DNA of 10,003 nucleotides from Calditrichaeota bacterium AABM5.125.24 (GTDB taxonomy: Bacteria; Electryoneota; AABM5-125-24; Hatepunaeales; Hatepunaeaceae). The stretch spans positions 1 through 10,003 of the forward strand of contig MWJR01000159.1 of assembly GCA_002127415.1 (NCBI GenBank), in the 5' to 3' direction. Below, in pieces: positions 8,301-10,003 of the stretch. Below the pieces are notes generated by a model that was not told the DNA's origin, made no database searches, and worked only from the letters and a program-made list of their open reading frames with translations. Numbering within the stretch: position 1 is the stretch's first letter; each line of letters starts with the position of its first letter. A program made the translations under genes and the position numbers.

Positions 8301-9056
8301 CCGGACCGGTTCTTCCTGGTCGAGGTCGAACACCCTGTGCGACGGTTCCGGGGGATTTAGCAGGACGATCTGTTGAAGGCGCTCGATGTTCGGATTTGGC
8401 CTTAACGGATGAACGATTTTGGGGACCTCAGCCAGCCGAAAATCCACCCTGACAGTAATGCTGCGGGCCAGCTCGAGCCGGCGCGAGGCCGGGTAATACC
8501 TGAGAGGAGTAACCGACAACCCGGTGACCGGAACCCCGCCCCATCCCTGAGACCGGCCGACCTGTGCCGGTTCTTCTGGTATCGGCCCCTCAGCGGCATA
8601 CGCCTGGTCACTCCTGATGAAATCCGATGGTGGACTGCCTATGCGATGCGGATACTGAGCGGGTATGATGTCGAACTCGCCGACTGTGCACCAGTCAACC
8701 TCGAGAACGGTGACCGCTCCGGAGGCTCCATCCGGCAGCCGGATCATCTCCGCCAGAGCAGGCAGATCCGGCTCGCCGGGTCCCGATCGGCCTGATGTGT
8801 TGAGGCTGCCGAAATGGACGCGCTGATAGGTTCCCAAGGGGGTTTGTGCCGGTTCCATGAAGACCCCGTCCAGTTCGAACCGGACGGTCAGATGGTCGGA
8901 GGTCGCTTCAAGGACGGTTATTGTAGGGGTCGATGGCGGCGTTTCGGACTCAATAGACCGCCAACTGTCCGGTGCTCCGGCGTAGGTCTGGATACCCACT
9001 GCCAGGATAGCCGCCAGCGTTACTGTCAGCCTGGTCATCGCATTCCCATCTATCAT
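5367..9056 (-). CDS. Multidomain C25 (gingipain-family) cysteine protease with type IX sorting domain
   Basis: A 1229-residue secreted cysteine endopeptidase. Residues about 8-28 are a signal peptide; the start could be M1 (AAGG 7 nt upstream) or M7 (GGGA 5 nt upstream). Residues about 40-245 look like the propeptide. Residues about 250-615 are the C25 catalytic region: IIGDG (310-314), SDSWFVCLD with PELAVGRL (363-370), the catalytic histidine H478 in NYRGHG, and the catalytic cysteine C516 in LISSACKTA. Residues about 713-790 are a carboxypeptidase-regulatory-like beta domain (VIQGQV, DVEGFYRFSGMP, YTLTVRAEGF). Residues about 796-835 and 1070-1127 look like two halves of an immunoglobulin-like/ASH module, with propeller-like strands (855-1020) between them. 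Residues 1148-1229 are the type IX sorting domain (YPNPFN, LFDLTGRRV, SGVYLLKV). Proteolysis at the surface or outside the cell is expected; substrate specificity cannot be read. It follows the LVIVD gene by 54 nt. Confidence 0.93.
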   Translation of the reverse strand: MIDGNAMTRLTVTLAAILAVGIQTYAGAPDSWRSIESETPPSTPTITVLEATSDHLTVRFELDGVFMEPAQTPLGTYQRVHFGSLNTSGRSGPGEPDLPALAEMIRLPDGASGAVTVLEVDWCTVGEFDIIPAQYPHRIGSPPSDFIRSDQAYAAEGPIPEEPAQVGRSQGWGGVPVTGLSVTPLRYYPASRRLELARSITVRVDFRLAEVPKIVHPLRPNPNIERLQQIVLLNPPEPSHRVFDLDQEEPVRMLVVLKEEALETAMPLIDFHHRTGLRTEVWLADDIEDPGEIKDRVRELFEEGLWYLFIIGDGHEDHFDVPMFFWDPRDRGWQDDVSTASHSDSWFVCLDPPDEDGYEDHIPELAVGRLVYDSADELDELEIQIDKLMDYYIWNLDDRDNAEWISRALLVASDADPNDDDLDRYQYILDKQHIQDHDYELPSPDFTLITGRMDNASNALIIELINEDGFGIVNYRGHGNNNLWNSWNRRGESFRPEHVRQLDNRTRPFVLISSACKTANIATYSSDCLLEAFQKQSGGSLSAHGSVISTYSRGNCFFDTTLFQAWFDEGVYSLGYAANLVTTAMVIHWDQTWYTVIGRMNTRAYIWLGDPALELKIARPTQLEVDIPELVPLGTRSIEAAITADDEPIEGARFCMLSEGDEIYEVRTSDEEGLVEFVFDPPLEEPVELVWAVYERNGIPAEGTVMVADGFGVIQGQVTELANGDALEGAALELAPFHVRTVSDVEGFYRFSGMPATIYTLTVRAEGFVTQSREGIVLGEDDTVTIDIAMAFSRMELDSAVVHQQLQLGEIADRDLGFINTGNGTLEWSADIDFGWYRQLSSHEAWLETEDVKLFGVEFIDDRFYVAGGNNNRDPNHIYILDRDGNLIDQFQQPLGCAGLGIHDLAWDGTYLYGSSNDTIYILTLDGELVGKIVGPYDPNVALAADGEGNLWVGGNRQPLTRIDIEGNVLETIPVGYLTVRALAWHPEERDGFNLLLLANVVEAPVSLYKMNTVTEEIRFAADLTRDEEEAAGDGLSVTLSYIPGQWTLTGMVNLGPERYVRSWYLPQNTDWLGIEPVSGAVPPDEEDSITLTFDATREHDNTRLDADLVIENNSAEPRVEVPVTLVIGIVGVSDDDHRAVPGSFAVGSPYPNPFNATTVVPVDLPADGILTAALFDLTGRRVLEVAEGRFSAGRHQFTISAEALPSGVYLLKVEAAGSHRVCKLVLMR

Positions 9057-9110
9057 CGGCTTACCTTAATCCTGTTCAGTCATAGGTAGAACTTTAGCTG
9101 CTGCTGATCT

Positions 9111-10003
9111 TTACGGCCAGCGGAGGATGATCAGACCGAGGTCTTCATCGGTCAGGAATATGGTGTGGTCATCGCGAACGACTATCCCCGTAGGTTCCGA
9201 CGCCTGGTAATAAGCTATGAGTCGCGGGCTGTCCGGTTCAGTGATGTCGGCCACATAAAGGCCGTTGTGTTCGTCGAGGAAATACGCCCTATCTCCTACC
9301 ACCTCAACCTTGAAGACTCTGTCACCGCGGTCTGGTAAGAAGCTCCCTACAATCCGCAGACTATCCGGGTTGGTAACATCTATAATCTGAATGCCGCTCT
9401 GGAAGTCTGCCACGACGACGTGTGTTCCGTCTTCATTCAGGGATGCGTCGCGGGCGGAACCGGGGGTATCGACACTACCGAGCGGAGTGATCGTGGCAGA
9501 AGTATAGTCCACCCGAACCATCTGCAGGCCGAGTTGACCGTGCGCCAGGTAGATCAGCTCATCCCTGATGTCGAAGCCTCTGAAGGCGGCGAACGCCCCG
9601 AATGTCCCTGACCGGGATTCACCCCACCCATGCGCGGCATCATTGGCCTCTACTACAAATCTCACATACCTGTCGCTTACATCAGTATATACTACGATAA
9701 AAGTGTCCTGAACATCGTGAACTATCCTGAAATCGAAAACCCCGGTGCTGCCGATGTTGAAATCCCGTCTCCGCGTCGAGAGCGGATAGCCTGCCACACC
9801 GGCGTTGTTCACATCCTCAACCACGAACACAATATCGTTGACAGGGGCATACTCCACCATATTGACCCGGGCGCTTGTGCGCAGGGTGTCGATCAGTCGG
9901 GGGTCTGACAGGTCGGTGATGTCCCAGATGGTTACCCCCTGTTCATCTTCGGCCACGAAGGCGGTATCGCCGTAAAGCCACACGTCCTGTGCCCAGCCGT
10001 TGG
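9111..10003 (-). CDS. LVIVD-repeat beta-propeller protein, 5'-truncated by the window
   Basis: The 3' part of a protein made of LVIVD-type repeats, which fold as blades of a beta-propeller and occur in secreted or surface proteins of FCB bacteria. The visible 296 codons hold about seven blade-like units. The clearest are WAQDVWLYGDTAFVAEDEQG with VTIWDITDLSDPRLI, then ASLNEDGTHVVVADFQSG with IQIIDVTNPDSLRIVGSF, then FKVEVVGDRAYFLDEHNG with LYVADITEPDSPRLIAYY. The last strand ends LGLIILRWP. The reading frame stays open past the GTG at 9983 into a conserved repeat start (NGWAQDV), so that GTG is not the true start and the gene continues beyond 10003. Unlike its two downstream neighbours it has no C-terminal sorting domain, so its final location is uncertain; a signal peptide would be outside the window. 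It is probably co-transcribed with the protease gene 54 nt downstream. A binding or scaffold role is inference. Confidence 0.88.
   Translation of the reverse strand, partial: NGWAQDVWLYGDTAFVAEDEQGVTIWDITDLSDPRLIDTLRTSARVNMVEYAPVNDIVFVVEDVNNAGVAGYPLSTRRRDFNIGSTGVFDFRIVHDVQDTFIVVYTDVSDRYVRFVVEANDAAHGWGESRSGTFGAFAAFRGFDIRDELIYLAHGQLGLQMVRVDYTSATITPLGSVDTPGSARDASLNEDGTHVVVADFQSGIQIIDVTNPDSLRIVGSFLPDRGDRVFKVEVVGDRAYFLDEHNGLYVADITEPDSPRLIAYYQASEPTGIVVRDDHTIFLTDEDLGLIILRWP

Noticed and set aside
9981..9983. GTG as the start codon of the LVIVD protein
   Set aside because: The frame stays open upstream to the window edge and encodes the conserved beginning of a repeat (NGWAQDV), so the real start lies beyond 10003.

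Overview
The window is about 58% G+C by hand count of one stretch and is coded almost entirely on the minus strand. It reads as chromosome from a bacterium of the FCB group (Fibrobacteres-Chlorobi-Bacteroidetes and related candidate phyla). The reasons are two proteins with the C-terminal 'YPNPFN / LFDxxGRRV / GxYxLxV' sorting module of type IX secretion cargo, a gingipain-family (C25) protease, and an LVIVD-repeat beta-propeller next to it. No mobile-element gene, tRNA, rRNA or CRISPR array was seen. No finer taxonomic placement can be supported from the sequence alone.

Right half (10003 down to 4173, minus strand): three exported-type proteins in a row. They are the 3' part of an LVIVD beta-propeller protein that runs off the right edge, a 1229-residue multidomain C25 cysteine protease with a type IX sorting domain, and a 334-residue secreted protein of unknown function with the same kind of sorting domain. 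The gap between the last two is almost filled by a 143-bp palindromic repeat whose ends are TGTCATTGCGA / TCGCAATGACA.

Middle (4172 to 3718): a roughly 450-bp gap. It holds a 166-bp element bounded by a perfect 11-bp inverted repeat and packed with nested hairpins, then a stretch with nothing convincing, then a strong minus-strand sigma70-like promoter (TTGACG-17-TATATT). A GC-rich hairpin lies at the start of the leader made from that promoter.

Left half (3717 down to 1, minus strand): a tightly spaced metabolic operon read from that promoter. Its genes are a cyclic-2,3-diphosphoglycerate-synthetase-like P-loop GTPase/ATPase, carbamate kinase, and the beta subunit of succinyl-CoA synthetase (sucC). 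The last two make ATP by substrate-level phosphorylation; the role of the first in bacteria is unclear. sucD is not beside sucC. Instead, 5 nt after the sucC stop, composition drops to about 37% G+C and a different, AT-rich reading frame begins. It runs off the left edge and looks like the N-terminal STAS-like part of a regulatory protein. That boundary is either a recent acquisition or an assembly join.

The best candidates for something undescribed are the synthetase-like / carbamate kinase / sucC grouping, the foreign-looking gene at the left edge, and the structured intergenic element at 3982-4147.
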